From NCBI RefSeq assembly GCF_024199945.1, contig NZ_JANADP010000001.1:124001-188000 (forward strand): a DNA stretch of 64,000 nucleotides, written 5' to 3'. Under the pieces are notes generated by a model, which was given only the letters and a program-made list of their open reading frames with translations, was not told the origin of the DNA and made no database searches. Positions 8,157 to 17,683 of this stretch are shown one piece after another; positions within the stretch are counted from its first letter, which is position 1, and every line of letters begins with the position of its first letter. The position numbers and the translations under genes were made by a program. The DNA is from Bradyrhizobium sp. CCGUVB4N. GTDB lineage: Bacteria; Pseudomonadota; Alphaproteobacteria; Rhizobiales; Xanthobacteraceae.

Positions 8157-9797
8157 TCAGGCCGGTTCGGTGTTGCGGGAGCGATCGGACATTGCCGTTG
8201 AAAGGACGTTACCAAGAGCGCTCTGCTTGTCGCGGCGGCGTTGCACCGAGGACGGAATGCGCATGGCTTCGCGGTACTTCGCGACCGTGCGGCGGGCAAT
8301 ATCAATGCCTGAAGCGCGCAAGCGTTCCACGATGGTATCATCAGACAGGATCGCGGACGGCTCCTCCGAATCGATCAGCTGCTTGATGTGGTGACGCACG
8401 GCTTCGGCGGAATGCGCCTCGCCGCCGTCGGCCGAGGCGATCGAGGCCGTAAAGAAATATTTCAATTCGAATGTGCCGCGATTCGTCGCCATGTATTTGT
8501 TGGCGGTGACGCGCGACACCGTGGATTCATGCATCTGGATGGCGTCGGCAACGGCCTTCAGATTGAGCGGCCGCAGATGCGCGACACCATGGGTGAAGAA
8601 GCCGTCCTGCTGGCGCACGATCTCGGTCGCAACTTTCAGGATGGTGCGGGCGCGCTGGTCGAGCGCGCGCACCAGCCAGGTCGCGTTCTGCAGCGCGTCC
8701 GAGAAATACGATTTGTCGCCGTCCTTGCCGATCTTCTTCGACAGCTCGGAATAGTAGGTCTGGTTGACCAGCACGCGCGGCAAGGTGTCGCTGTTGAGCT
8801 CGACATGCCAGCCGCCGTCCGGACCCGGGCGAACGTAGACGTCCGGCACCATGGTCTGGAGCCGCGCCGAGCCGAACTTCATGCCGGGCTTGGGATTGAG
8901 CCGCCTGATCTCGCCGATCATGTCGGCGATGTCCTCGTCGTCGACGCCGCAGAGCTTGCGGAGCGCGGCGATGTCGCGCTTGGCAAGCAGATCGAGATGC
9001 TCGACCAGCGCCTGCATCGCGGGATCGTAGCGGTCGAGCTCGCGGAGCTGGATCGCCAGGCATTCGCTCAAGCTGCGCGCGCAGACGCCGGGCGGATCGA
9101 ATTTTTGCAGCACGGCAAGAACGTCCTCGACGTCCTTTTGCGTTGCGCCAAGCCGCTCGGCAGCCTGGCCGAGATCGGGCGGCAGATAGCCGGCCTCGTC
9201 GACGAGGTCGATCAGGTACTGCCCGATCATGCGCTGGGCCGCGCCGGTGAAGGCGACCGAGAGCTGCTCGGCAAGATGGTCGCTGAGCGTGGTTTCCGCC
9301 GCGACGAAGGCTTCGAGATTGTAGTCCTCGTCGCCGGAGGCGCCGCCGCCCCATTCGGTGTAGGTGGTCGGTGCGGCGTCCTGGGCGTTGCGCGCCGCCG
9401 CCTCGGCAGGCTCCTCGGAGAAGACGTTGTCCAGGCCCGTGTCCAGGGTCTGCTCGATCTCGGCGCGGGTGCCGAGATCCTTGCTCATCCATTCTTCCTG
9501 GCCGGGCTCGAAGGCGTTGCCGGTGCCGCCAAAGCCGTCATCGGCGCCATGACCGTCACCCTGGCTGCCTGAATCATCGCCATCGTGGTCGCTGAACTGG
9601 CCGGCCTCGGCCGGAGCCTCGCCGCCGGGGGCCTCGTCATTGGCCCGCTCCAGCAGGGGATTACGCTCGAGCTCCTCTTCCACGAAGGTCGTGAGATCGA
9701 GATTGGACAATTGCAGCAGCTTGATCGCCTGCATAAGCTGCGGCGTCATGACCAGCGACTGCGATTGCCGGAACTCTAATCTCTGCGTAAGCGCCAT
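8157..9797 (-). CDS. rpoN: RNA polymerase sigma-54 factor RpoN
   Basis: A 546-residue sigma-54. Region I is the Gln/Leu-rich start QRLEFRQSQSLVMTPQLMQ, which contacts activators. Region II is acidic (about 55-145, rich in D/E/G). The core-binding and central regions follow. The DNA-binding RpoN box ARRTVAKYRE starts at residue 501. About two dozen residues (DKQSALGNVLSTAMSDRSRNTEPA region) follow the usual end of the protein. It directs transcription of nitrogen-fixation, dicarboxylate-transport and other -24/-12 promoters. It is 78 bases upstream of hpf and 90 bases downstream of lptB. Confidence 0.97.
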   Translation of the reverse strand: MALTQRLEFRQSQSLVMTPQLMQAIKLLQLSNLDLTTFVEEELERNPLLERANDEAPGGEAPAEAGQFSDHDGDDSGSQGDGHGADDGFGGTGNAFEPGQEEWMSKDLGTRAEIEQTLDTGLDNVFSEEPAEAAARNAQDAAPTTYTEWGGGASGDEDYNLEAFVAAETTLSDHLAEQLSVAFTGAAQRMIGQYLIDLVDEAGYLPPDLGQAAERLGATQKDVEDVLAVLQKFDPPGVCARSLSECLAIQLRELDRYDPAMQALVEHLDLLAKRDIAALRKLCGVDDEDIADMIGEIRRLNPKPGMKFGSARLQTMVPDVYVRPGPDGGWHVELNSDTLPRVLVNQTYYSELSKKIGKDGDKSYFSDALQNATWLVRALDQRARTILKVATEIVRQQDGFFTHGVAHLRPLNLKAVADAIQMHESTVSRVTANKYMATNRGTFELKYFFTASIASADGGEAHSAEAVRHHIKQLIDSEEPSAILSDDTIVERLRASGIDIARRTVAKYREAMRIPSSVQRRRDKQSALGNVLSTAMSDRSRNTEPA

Positions 9798-9887
9798 CTA
9801 ACAAGAACCGTTCCCGAAAATTGGTCCGATTCTTGCTTATCTTAGTCCTGGCCCGATGTACACGCCTTGACGAAATGGAAAAAAGGG

Positions 9888-10901
9888 CTAGAGGCGGAAT
9901 TCCTCGCCAAGGTAAAGGCGGCGCACATCCGGATCGGCGACGATCTCGTCCGGACTCCCCTCCGTCAGGATTTCACCGGCATAGACGATGTAGGCGCGGT
10001 CGGTGAGGCCGAGCGTCTCGCGCACATTGTGGTCGGTGATGAGCACGCCGATGCCGCGATTGGTGAGATGGCGGACGAGGTCCTGAATGTCGCCGACCGC
10101 AATCGGATCGATGCCGGCGAAGGGCTCGTCGAGCAGCATGTAGTTCGGACGCGTTGCGAGCGCGCGCGCGATCTCGACGCGGCGGCGCTCACCGCCCGAC
10201 AGCGCGATCGAGGGCGATTTCCGCAGCCGCGTGATGTTGAATTCGTCGAGCAGGGAATCGAGCTGCTGCTCGCGCTTCTTGCGCGACGGCTCGACCACTT
10301 CGAGCACGGCGCGGATGTTCTGCTCGACGGTGAGGCCGCGGAAGATCGAGGCTTCCTGCGGCAGATAGCCGATGCCGAGCCGGGCGCGCTGATACATCGG
10401 CAGCTTGGTGACGTCGTGGCCGTCGAGCTCGATGGCGCCGCGATCGGCCTTGATCAGGCCGGTGATCATGTAGAACACGGTGGTCTTGCCGGCGCCGTTC
10501 GGACCGAGCAGGCCGACGGCTTCGCCGCGGCGCACATAGATGCTGACGCCGCGCACGACCTGGCGGCTGCCGAAACTCTTTTCCACGCTATGCACAGCCA
10601 GGAAGCCCGGCCGACGCAACAGCTGCGGCGCGCCCGTGCCGTTGGACTTTACGGCAGGCTTCGCGACGGGTCTGGCTTTGGGCGGTTGAGCGGCCGGCTG
10701 ACGGGCCCGCGGCGGCGCCTCCACGCCATAGGGGTCCGGGGCCTGCATCGGCTGGTCACGGGCAATCGGCGGCGCGTCCCGCACCGGGCTCGCTACCAGG
10801 CCGCCGACGCTGTCACCGAGCGCGGTGATGTCCTGACGGGCAAATCCTGGCCGGCCGCGCTTGGCGGGGCGCCGACGGAACATGCTGAACAGATCGACCA
10901 T
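9888..10901 (-). CDS. lptB: LPS export ABC transporter ATPase LptB, with a long N-terminal extension
   Basis: A 337-residue protein. Residues from about 100 onwards match Lpt[21 protein letters not shown], Walker A GPNGAGKT at 133-140, signature LSGGERRR, Walker [11 protein letters not shown], and switch His in LITDHNVRE. It powers LptFGC-driven extraction of lipopolysaccharide from the inner membrane. Canonical LptB is about 240 residues; here about 95 extra residues precede it, starting [20 protein letters not shown] and continuing as a Pro/Ala/Arg-rich linker. The start at 10901 is the most upstream plausible ATG; an internal Met at residue 52 exists but would still leave an extension. Downstream neighbour rpoN and upstream lptA complete the standard order. 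Confidence 0.93.
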   Translation of the reverse strand: MVDLFSMFRRRPAKRGRPGFARQDITALGDSVGGLVASPVRDAPPIARDQPMQAPDPYGVEAPPRARQPAAQPPKARPVAKPAVKSNGTGAPQLLRRPGFLAVHSVEKSFGSRQVVRGVSIYVRRGEAVGLLGPNGAGKTTVFYMITGLIKADRGAIELDGHDVTKLPMYQRARLGIGYLPQEASIFRGLTVEQNIRAVLEVVEPSRKKREQQLDSLLDEFNITRLRKSPSIALSGGERRRVEIARALATRPNYMLLDEPFAGIDPIAVGDIQDLVRHLTNRGIGVLITDHNVRETLGLTDRAYIVYAGEILTEGSPDEIVADPDVRRLYLGEEFRL

Positions 10902-11134
10902 CCCCGCCTTCTAGCCTTCCACGGATCCTGCGCGGTCATCGCGCGGTCTGCCATGCCGGCTTCTCGCTTCGCCGACGCAGCATGAATGTAGGGATGTCTC
11001 ATGCCCAGTGAAACACGCCCGAAAAGCGGCGGACGCCGCTTCGAAAGCCCTGCCGCTAGATACAGTCTCGCCGGGCAAGCTTCAACCTCGGATCGGCCGC
11101 ATCTCAGCCAAGTCGTTGAAGTTACGTTCGGAAT

Positions 11135-11899
11135 TTACTTTTGTTTACCTGAACCGGGCAATTGCATTGGCGCGCCCGCGCCAGGCGCGACGGGCGTTCC
11201 GCATTTGCCGTTCGCGCCGCCCTGGGTCTGGATGAACAGACCCTGGACCTTGCCGCTGTCGGATTCCACCCGGGAGACACCGGTGGTCATGTCGACCATC
11301 AGGCGGTCGCCGCGCAGCACGTTCTGGCACTGCGTCAGCACCACGCCGCCGAGCATGGTGATGAGGTTGGTCTTGGTGTCGAACACCGCGGTCTCGCCGG
11401 TCACCACCTGGTCCTTCTGGGTGACGACGACATTGCCGCGCGCTTCCAGCCGCTTGATCGAGGAGGCGCCGCCAGGCCCAGGTGTCGCCGATTGCATCGG
11501 CGCTCCCGCTCCCGTCCCCGTCCCCGTTCCCGCTCCTGTCCCCTTGGCCGCCGCCTTGGCCCCCTTGGCCGGCTCAGCCGGCGGCGCGGCCTGCTTGTCG
11601 CCAGAGGATTCGTAGAACACCACCAGCGTCTTCGAGGTCATGGTGGTGTCGCCCTGCACGACCTTCACATTGCCGGAGAAGGTCGCTTCCTTCTTCTTGT
11701 CGCGCATCTCGAGCGAGGCGGCCTCGATCTGGATCGGCTGGTCGCGGTTCTGCGAAAAGCCCTGCATCGCGTTGGGCACGCCTTGCATGGTGCTTTGCGC
11801 GACGGCGGCACCGGTCGCGACCAGCGCAGCGCCGCCAAGCACCAGCGCTGCGACGATGGCGCGACGCTTACTGTCGTTGCGCGGAAAAAAATGAGCCAT
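11135..11899 (-). CDS. lptA: LPS transport periplasmic protein LptA (OstA family)
   Basis: About 254 residues. A signal peptide lies in residues 1-35 (MAHFFPRNDSKRRAIVAALVLGG...GAAVAQS). The OstA/LptA beta-jellyroll follows, seen in DQPIQIEAASLEMRDKKKEATFSGNVKVVQGDTTM and later GNVVVTQKDQVVTGETAVFDTKTNLI. It bridges the periplasm for LPS. The start at 11899 leaves the lptC stop just upstream; a GTG at 11908 overlapping that stop (GTGA) is an alternative that would add three residues. A Gly/Thr/Ala repeat (GTGAGTGTGTGAGA) encoded by a 6-bp tandem repeat interrupts the fold at about residue 130. It is transcribed with lptC and lptB. Confidence 0.92.
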   Translation of the reverse strand: MAHFFPRNDSKRRAIVAALVLGGAALVATGAAVAQSTMQGVPNAMQGFSQNRDQPIQIEAASLEMRDKKKEATFSGNVKVVQGDTTMTSKTLVVFYESSGDKQAAPPAEPAKGAKAAAKGTGAGTGTGTGAGAPMQSATPGPGGASSIKRLEARGNVVVTQKDQVVTGETAVFDTKTNLITMLGGVVLTQCQNVLRGDRLMVDMTTGVSRVESDSGKVQGLFIQTQGGANGKCGTPVAPGAGAPMQLPGSGKQK

Positions 11900-11904
11900 G
11901 AAAA

Positions 11905-12642
11905 TCACTTTGAGTTCGCAGATTTGTTCTTGGACTTCGCAGGCGGAGGCACAGGCGCCGGCGCGGGCTGCTCGACCGGCGCGGGCGCAGCGTCATCCGT
12001 GCTGATCTTGTCCAGATGCATCACGACATTGCCTTCGAAGCGGATGACGTCGCCGCCCTCGGTGATGCGCAAGCGATCGGCAGTGAGCGTGCCGTTGGTC
12101 AGCTTGACGTCGACATGATCGTCCGAGGACACCGTGCCCTTGTTCATGTCGACGAAAGCGGAGTTCAGCCGCGCCTCATAGCCCGTCGAAGTGCGCAGGA
12201 AGATGTCCTTGTGCAGGTCGAGCTGCTGCTGCTTGTTGTCGAAGCGGCCGGTGCGGGCATCGAGCAGCAGGGTCGACTGGTCTTCCATCAGCACCTTCGC
12301 CTTGAGGTCATTGAGATCGACATGGTCGGGGTCGGTGATGTCCTGTGTCGCGGTCTTGGCCCAGAGCTCGTAGGGCCGCTGGTCCGGCGTGAAGCCGGAC
12401 AGATGCGGCGATTCCATCGTGATCTTGGTGCCCGTCACCACCAAGTTTCCGGAATCGACCTTCACCGGGATCATGGTGAAGGGGTTGAGGAAGGTGGAGA
12501 CCGCGACGATCGAGGCCATGGAGAGAACCACGGTCACCGGCACGGCGATGCGCAGAATCCGCACCAGGCGGCTGTGGCGCGCCGCGCTGGCAAACTTCGC
12601 CGCAAGCGCGGCGTCGTAGGTGGAAAACTGGGCCGAGTTCAC
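11905..12642 (-). CDS. lptC: LPS export system protein LptC
   Basis: A 245-residue bitopic protein. The single transmembrane helix is near residues 29-52 (ILRIAVPVTVVLSMASIVAVSTFL) after a short cytoplasmic segment. The periplasmic part contains the LptC pattern LVVTGTKITMESPHLSGFTPDQRPYELWAKTA. The C-terminus is Pro/Ala-rich (APAPVEQPAPAPVPPPAKSKNKSANSK), likely flexible. LptC links LptB2FG to LptA. Its stop overlaps a possible GTG start of lptA, so the two are translationally linked. It lies downstream of the RNase D gene in the same direction. Confidence 0.93.
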   Translation of the reverse strand: MNSAQFSTYDAALAAKFASAARHSRLVRILRIAVPVTVVLSMASIVAVSTFLNPFTMIPVKVDSGNLVVTGTKITMESPHLSGFTPDQRPYELWAKTATQDITDPDHVDLNDLKAKVLMEDQSTLLLDARTGRFDNKQQQLDLHKDIFLRTSTGYEARLNSAFVDMNKGTVSSDDHVDVKLTNGTLTADRLRITEGGDVIRFEGNVVMHLDKISTDDAAPAPVEQPAPAPVPPPAKSKNKSANSK

Positions 12643-12784
12643 CGCTGCTCCAGAGAGTCGCTCGCCTTCCGGTCCGAGAGGCGCGCCATTGTACCCGGCA
12701 TCGCCACGATATGCAGCCTGCGACAGGCCGGACGAAAGTGTCCGAAACGGGGCGGCAGCCCGAACCTAGCCGCGGCCAGAGGGC

Positions 12785-13399
12785 TCAGGAATGCGCGAAA
12801 ATGTCCTCTTCCTCCCAGCCCTGGAGGTCGAGCAGGGCGCGGGTCGGCAGGAAGTCGAAACAGGCTTTGGCCAGCGCGGTGCGGCCCTCCCGGACCAGCA
12901 TGGCGTCGAGCCGCTCACGCAGGGCGTGCAGGTGCAGCACGTCGGAGGCGGCGTAGGCGAGCTGCGGCTCGGTCAGGCTGTCGGAACCCCAGTCGCTGGA
13001 TTGCTGCTGCTTGGAGAGGTCGACATTGAGCACCTCGCGGACAAGGTCCTTGAGGCCATGGCGGTCGGTATAGGTGCGGGTCAGGCGGGAGGCGATCTTG
13101 GTGCAGTAGATCGGCCCGGTCATCACGCCGAAGCTCTGGTACAGCACCGCGACGTCGAACCGCGCAAAATGGAAGATCTTCGTGATGGCGGGATTGGCCA
13201 GCAGGGCCTTCAGGTTCGGCGCATCGGTGTGGCCCTTGGGGATCTGCACCACGTCGGCGCTGCCGTCGCCGGGCGAGAGCTGGACCACGCAGAGACGGTC
13301 GCGGTGGGGGTTCAACCCCATCGTCTCGGTGTCGATCGCCACCGCGCCGGTGTAGCGGGAGAGATCAGGCAGGTCACCGCGATGCAGGCGTACGGTCAT
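12785..13399 (-). CDS. rnd: Ribonuclease D-like 3'-5' exonuclease (DEDD domain only)
   Basis: A 204-residue protein with the DEDD exonuclease fold: Asp23 and Glu25 in VAIDTETMGL (motif I), KIFHFARFDVAVLYQSFG (motif II) and YAASDVLHLHALRERLD (motif III, Tyr-x3-Asp). Classical RNase D is about 375 residues with HRDC domains; here only the nuclease domain is present, as in many alphaproteobacterial homologues. It matures tRNA and small RNA 3' ends. It stands just upstream of lptC, 142 bases away, the usual arrangement of this cluster in rhizobia. Confidence 0.9.
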   Translation of the reverse strand: MTVRLHRGDLPDLSRYTGAVAIDTETMGLNPHRDRLCVVQLSPGDGSADVVQIPKGHTDAPNLKALLANPAITKIFHFARFDVAVLYQSFGVMTGPIYCTKIASRLTRTYTDRHGLKDLVREVLNVDLSKQQQSSDWGSDSLTEPQLAYAASDVLHLHALRERLDAMLVREGRTALAKACFDFLPTRALLDLQGWEEEDIFAHS

Positions 13400-13508
13400 G
13401 GCGTTTCAAACCCTTTGGTCGAATCGGTCGCGTCGATATCGTCAGCAAATTGGATAGCCCGCGATGTATCCACTGCCGGAGGCCTGCGCAAGCGCGGATA
13501 GCACCCGC

Positions 13509-14834
13509 TCAGATCGCCGCCAGCATGATGCAGACCATCGCCGCCACCGTGGTGCGGCTGGCGCCGTCCCGGAAGGCGTAGATGATGGGATCGTCGGGCA
13601 TCTCGCGGCGATGCGCGATCATCAGGGCGCGGCCGAACCAGTAGAGCAACAGGGGCGCGAGCAGCCAGAGCATCCAGGGACGGCTATAGAGCGGCGTCAC
13701 CGCGGAGGACGAGACGTAGAGCGCGAACACGGTGACGGCATTCATGGCGCTCGCCGCGGCCATGGCGGCGATGATTTGCAGATCGGTGATGCGGTAGTCG
13801 CGGTTGGACGGATCAGAGAGCCCTGCGCCCTCGCGCATGCTGAGTTCACTAAAACGCTTGATCAGCGCGAGCGAGGTGAACACGAACAGCGAGAACACCA
13901 TCAGCCATTCCGACAGCATGACGCCGGCCGCGACTGCGCCCGCGCCGATGCGCAAGGAGTAGAGGCCGGCAAGCGTGACGACGTCGACCAGCATCTTGCG
14001 CTTGAGCACGAGCGAATAGGCGATGGTGGTGGCGAGATAGGCGGCGAGCACGCCGAGGAAAGTGACGGAAATGCAGAGGCTGGCGGCGACGGCGAAAGCC
14101 CACAACACGGGGATGGCGGTGAGCGCGGAGGAGATCGGCAAGTCGCCTGCCGCGAGCGCGCGATGGCGCTTGGTCGGATGCTGGCGGTCGGCGGCGAGGT
14201 CGAGCAGATCGTTCATCAGATAGGCGCCCGACGCACAGGCCGAGAACGCCAGGAACGCCAGCAGCGTCGAGCCGAGCGTGGCCAGATTGAGCTGATGCGC
14301 GGTGATGACGGGCACGAACACCAGCGTGTTCTTGGCGTATTGATAGATTCGCAGCGCCTTGGCCCAGATCTTCAGGCTGGCGCGGTGGCTGCTTCGGTGT
14401 GCGATACGCTCGATCGACGCGCGATCGAACGGCAGATGATCGCCCACGGCGAGATCGGCCGGCGTCACGACGCCGTCAAAGCCGAGATGCGCGGCGATGC
14501 CGGCGGCATGATCGGCGAAGCGGCCCGCGACCAGAAAAATCCGCTCGCCCCGCGCCCGCGCCACCAGCGCCTGGTTCAGCACGTCGGCATCATAGGGAAG
14601 GTGGGCGTAGTCGAGCTCGGCGCGTGCCAGAATATCCGTGAGCGCCGCCATGCCGGCGCGTCCGCCGGCGCCGAAGCGGGCCAGCATGCGCGCAGGCGCG
14701 GAGAACAGCGCCTCCATCAGCAGCTCCGAGCGCAGCAGCGCGCCCTCGAGATCGATGACGAGGGTCCGGGCAGGCGCGATCGTCGCCTGCGGCGCGGCCT
14801 CGCTCCGATCGTACTTCCTGACGGGCTGCTCCAT
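13509..14834 (-). CDS. UbiA family prenyltransferase with degenerate N-terminal HAD domain
   Basis: A 441-residue membrane protein. Residues about 20-130 form a HAD-like domain beginning LVIDLEGALLRSELL. From about 155 it is a UbiA-type prenyltransferase: first Asp-rich motif NDLLDLAADRQHPTKRHR (NDxxDxxxD) and second motif SNRDYRITD, with about eight transmembrane helices. Fused HAD-UbiA proteins of this kind include 5-phosphoribosyl-1-pyrophosphate:polyprenyl-phosphate transferases (DPPR synthase-like). The HAD half has lost the second motif-I Asp (DLE for DxD), the motif-II Ser/Thr and the motif-III Lys, so it is probably not a phosphatase. The DprE1/DprE2 pair 3-6 kb away suggests a polyprenyl-phosphoryl-ribose product (inference). 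Confidence 0.85.
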   Translation of the reverse strand: MEQPVRKYDRSEAAPQATIAPARTLVIDLEGALLRSELLMEALFSAPARMLARFGAGGRAGMAALTDILARAELDYAHLPYDADVLNQALVARARGERIFLVAGRFADHAAGIAAHLGFDGVVTPADLAVGDHLPFDRASIERIAHRSSHRASLKIWAKALRIYQYAKNTLVFVPVITAHQLNLATLGSTLLAFLAFSACASGAYLMNDLLDLAADRQHPTKRHRALAAGDLPISSALTAIPVLWAFAVAASLCISVTFLGVLAAYLATTIAYSLVLKRKMLVDVVTLAGLYSLRIGAGAVAAGVMLSEWLMVFSLFVFTSLALIKRFSELSMREGAGLSDPSNRDYRITDLQIIAAMAAASAMNAVTVFALYVSSSAVTPLYSRPWMLWLLAPLLLYWFGRALMIAHRREMPDDPIIYAFRDGASRTTVAAMVCIMLAAI

Positions 14835-15096
14835 CCGAAAACGCTCTGACTGACTGCAACACGACCGGCCCAGGGGTTGGGGAGGCCGGGAGCAGGAAAA
14901 TGGACGGCCGCGAGCCTAGGGAGCATTCGCTAAGGGCGGCTTAATTCGGCTGTCGAAGGGGCCGACGCCGGCCTGTTGCAAGGATCCCACAATCCGGCGC
15001 GCGCTTGATATACCAGCGGAACCTGGGCCCCGCGCCCGTGGAAATCGCCTCCAACCACCCTATGTGAGGCCAGCCCCTCAGCACACATCAGGTGTC

Positions 15097-16368
15097 ATGA
15101 CAGACCAGACGCTCGCCGCGCCGATCGACGATCAGCAGGAACGCCAGCGCGGCTTTACGCGCTACCAGTCACTCCTGGTGGCGCTGCTCGCCTTCGCCCA
15201 GTTCACCATCATCCTCGACTTCATCATCATGTCGCCGCTCGGCGCCATCCTGATGCCCTCGCTCAACATCACGACCTCGCAATTCGGCGTCGCGGTGTCG
15301 GCCTATGCGTTCAGCGCCGGATTTTCCGGCATTCTCGCCGCCGGCTTTGCCGACCGGTTCGACCGCAAGCGGCTGCTGCTGTTCTTCTATACCGGCTTCA
15401 CGCTCGGCACCGCGCTCTGCGCCGTCGCACAGACCTACGAGGTGCTGCTGCTCGGCCGGATCGTGACCGGATTGTTCGGCGGCGTGATCGGTTCGATCGT
15501 GCTCGCCATCGTCACCGATCTGTTTTCCCTGCAGCTGCGCGGCCGCGTCATGGGATTCATCCAGACGGCGTTCGCCGCGAGCCAGGTGCTCGGCATTCCG
15601 GCCGGCCTGTTTCTCGCCAATCACTGGAACTGGCATGTCTGCTTCATTGCGATCGTCGGCCTGTCGATCCTCGCAATTGCCATCATCGCCTTCGCCATGG
15701 AGCCGGTCGATGCGCATCTGAAGCTGAAGCAGGACAGGAATCCGTTCCATCATCTGCTCGCGACCGTGTTCGAGCCGCGTTACACGCTGGCCTTCGCGGT
15801 GACGACATTGCTGGCGACCGGCGGCTACATGCTGATGCCGTTCTCCAGCGCGTTCACCGTGAACAATATCGGCATCGACATGGCGCATCTGCCGACGATC
15901 TATCTCGTCTCCGGCCTGTTCAGCATCATCACGGGACCGCTGGTCGGCAGGGCGAGCGATGCGTTCGGCAAGTACCCGACCTTCGTGTTCGGCTGCGCGA
16001 TGACCGTCCTGATGGTGCTGATCTACACCCATCTCGGCCACGTCTCGCTCACGACGGCCATCGCCGTCAACGTACTGCTGTTCGTCGGCATCTTCTCGCG
16101 CATGATCCCGTCGCAGGCGCTGATCTCGGCGATCCCCGACCAGAGCCAGCGCGGCTCGTTCAGCGCGATCAGCGCATCGCTTCAGCAGCTCTCCGGCGGG
16201 CTCGGCTCGGTGCTTGCGGCCGCGATCATCTCGCAACAACCCGACGGCTCGCTGCTGCATTTCGAGCGGATCGGCTATGTCGTGGTCACGACGACGATCA
16301 TCACGCTGGTCGCGATGTATTTCGTGCAGAAAGGGGTAGCGGAGCGGGCGGGCAAGCGGGTGGTTTGA
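15097..16368 (+). CDS. MFS transporter, 12 transmembrane helices
   Basis: A 423-residue major facilitator. The sequence shows the first helix LLVALLAFAQFTIILDFIIM, the A-loop FADRFDRKRLLL between helices 2 and 3 (GxxxDRxGRR-type), and helix 4 GRIVTGLFGGVIGS. A central cytoplasmic loop with KLKQDRNPFHHLL separates two six-helix halves. The pattern resembles sugar or drug exporters of the AraJ/DHA1 type. The ATG at 15097 was chosen; an upstream in-frame GTG at 15064 would add eleven residues lacking similarity to MFS starts. It is divergent from the UbiA gene, which is the only contextual hint; the substrate is unknown. Confidence 0.85.
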   Translation: MTDQTLAAPIDDQQERQRGFTRYQSLLVALLAFAQFTIILDFIIMSPLGAILMPSLNITTSQFGVAVSAYAFSAGFSGILAAGFADRFDRKRLLLFFYTGFTLGTALCAVAQTYEVLLLGRIVTGLFGGVIGSIVLAIVTDLFSLQLRGRVMGFIQTAFAASQVLGIPAGLFLANHWNWHVCFIAIVGLSILAIAIIAFAMEPVDAHLKLKQDRNPFHHLLATVFEPRYTLAFAVTTLLATGGYMLMPFSSAFTVNNIGIDMAHLPTIYLVSGLFSIITGPLVGRASDAFGKYPTFVFGCAMTVLMVLIYTHLGHVSLTTAIAVNVLLFVGIFSRMIPSQALISAIPDQSQRGSFSAISASLQQLSGGLGSVLAAAIISQQPDGSLLHFERIGYVVVTTTIITLVAMYFVQKGVAERAGKRVV

Positions 16369-16477
16369 GGGGCGCCTCGCTCCCCCAAAGGACCCTCGCG
16401 GCGGCGATCCCGGGATCGCCGTCCAGCTAGCTTCAAAGATCGGAAGCAGCTCTATTTGGGGACCAAATCCCGCAAAA

Positions 16478-16564
<87 letters not shown>

Positions 16565-16702
16565 ATGCCGTTTGGGGCACGGAGGCGGTTACTACGGTTC
16601 GGTGACGCCGTTGTCAATTCATGGTTCGGGATGCGGATTGCGCATTGCAAACCGGCCCGATACAAGCCTGATAACACGCACTCTTCCCGCAGGATCTGAC
16701 CC

Positions 16703-17668
16703 ATGGCATCGAATCTGGAAACTCTCGTCACGGTTTTCGGCGGCTCGGGGTTTCTGGGCCGGAATGTCGTCCGCGCACTGTGCCGGCGGGATTACCGGGT
16801 CCGGGTCGCGGTGCGGCGGCCGGAACTAGCCGGATACCTCCAGCCCTCGGGCAAGGTCGGCCAGGTCCACACCATCCAGGCCAATCTGCGCTATCCGGCG
16901 TCGGTCGAGGCGGCGGTGCGTGATTCGCACATCGTCATCAATCTGGTCGGCATCCTCACCGAGGGCGGCGCCCAGACCTTCGACGCGGTCCAGGCCAAGG
17001 GCGCCGAGACCGTCGCCAAGGCGGCAGCGGCTGCCGGCGCCAGCCTGATCCATGTCTCGGCGATCGGCGCCGACGCCGAATCACCCTCGCGCTATGCCAA
17101 GGCCAAGGCGGCCGGCGAAGCCGCGGTCCTGGCCGCGGTGCCGTCGGCCACGATCTTCCGCCCCTCCGTGATGTTCGGCCCCGAGGACCAGTTCACCAAC
17201 CGCTTCGCCTCGCTGGCGCGGCTGTCGCCGGTGCTGCCGCTGATCGGCGGCGAAACCAGGATGCAGCCGGTCTATGTCGGCGACGTCGCCACCGCGATCG
17301 CGGATGCCGTCGACGGCAAGGCCAAGGCCGGCGCGACCTACGAGCTCGGCGGGCCGGAAGTGCTGACCATGCGCGAGATCATCGAGACCATCGTCGGCAT
17401 CGCCGATCGCAAGCCGATGCTGGTGCCGCTGTCCTTCGGGCTCGCCCGGCTCAAGGCCAATTTCCTGCAATTCGCGCCGGGCGCGATGAAGCTGACGCCG
17501 GACCAGGTGACGCTGCTCGAGCGCGACAATGTCGTGTCGGATGCGGCGAAGGCCGCCGGGCTGACGCTGGAAGGCCTCGGCATCACGGCCGATTCGCTGG
17601 AAGCGATCGCTCCGCAATATCTGTGGCGTTTCCGCCCGCAGGGCCAGTTCCAGCGCAAGAACGCGTGA
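16703..17668 (+). CDS. NDUFA9-like complex I-associated NAD(P)-binding protein
   Basis: A 321-residue atypical SDR. The nucleotide-binding motif is VFGGSGFLGRNVVRAL (about 9-24). The chain continues with ILTEGGAQTFDAVQAKGAETVAKAA, IHVSAIGADAESPSRYAKAKAAGEAAV and IFRPSVMFGPEDQFTNRF, all characteristic of the complex I NDUFA9 family found in alphaproteobacteria and mitochondria. The catalytic YxxxK of classical SDRs is replaced by YAKAK. The family is associated with assembly or stability of NADH dehydrogenase and binds NADPH tightly. No complex I genes are nearby. It is transcribed alone, followed by a palindromic repeat. Confidence 0.85.
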   Translation: MASNLETLVTVFGGSGFLGRNVVRALCRRDYRVRVAVRRPELAGYLQPSGKVGQVHTIQANLRYPASVEAAVRDSHIVINLVGILTEGGAQTFDAVQAKGAETVAKAAAAAGASLIHVSAIGADAESPSRYAKAKAAGEAAVLAAVPSATIFRPSVMFGPEDQFTNRFASLARLSPVLPLIGGETRMQPVYVGDVATAIADAVDGKAKAGATYELGGPEVLTMREIIETIVGIADRKPMLVPLSFGLARLKANFLQFAPGAMKLTPDQVTLLERDNVVSDAAKAAGLTLEGLGITADSLEAIAPQYLWRFRPQGQFQRKNA

Positions 17669-17683
17669 GGGCTTCTTGCTTAA

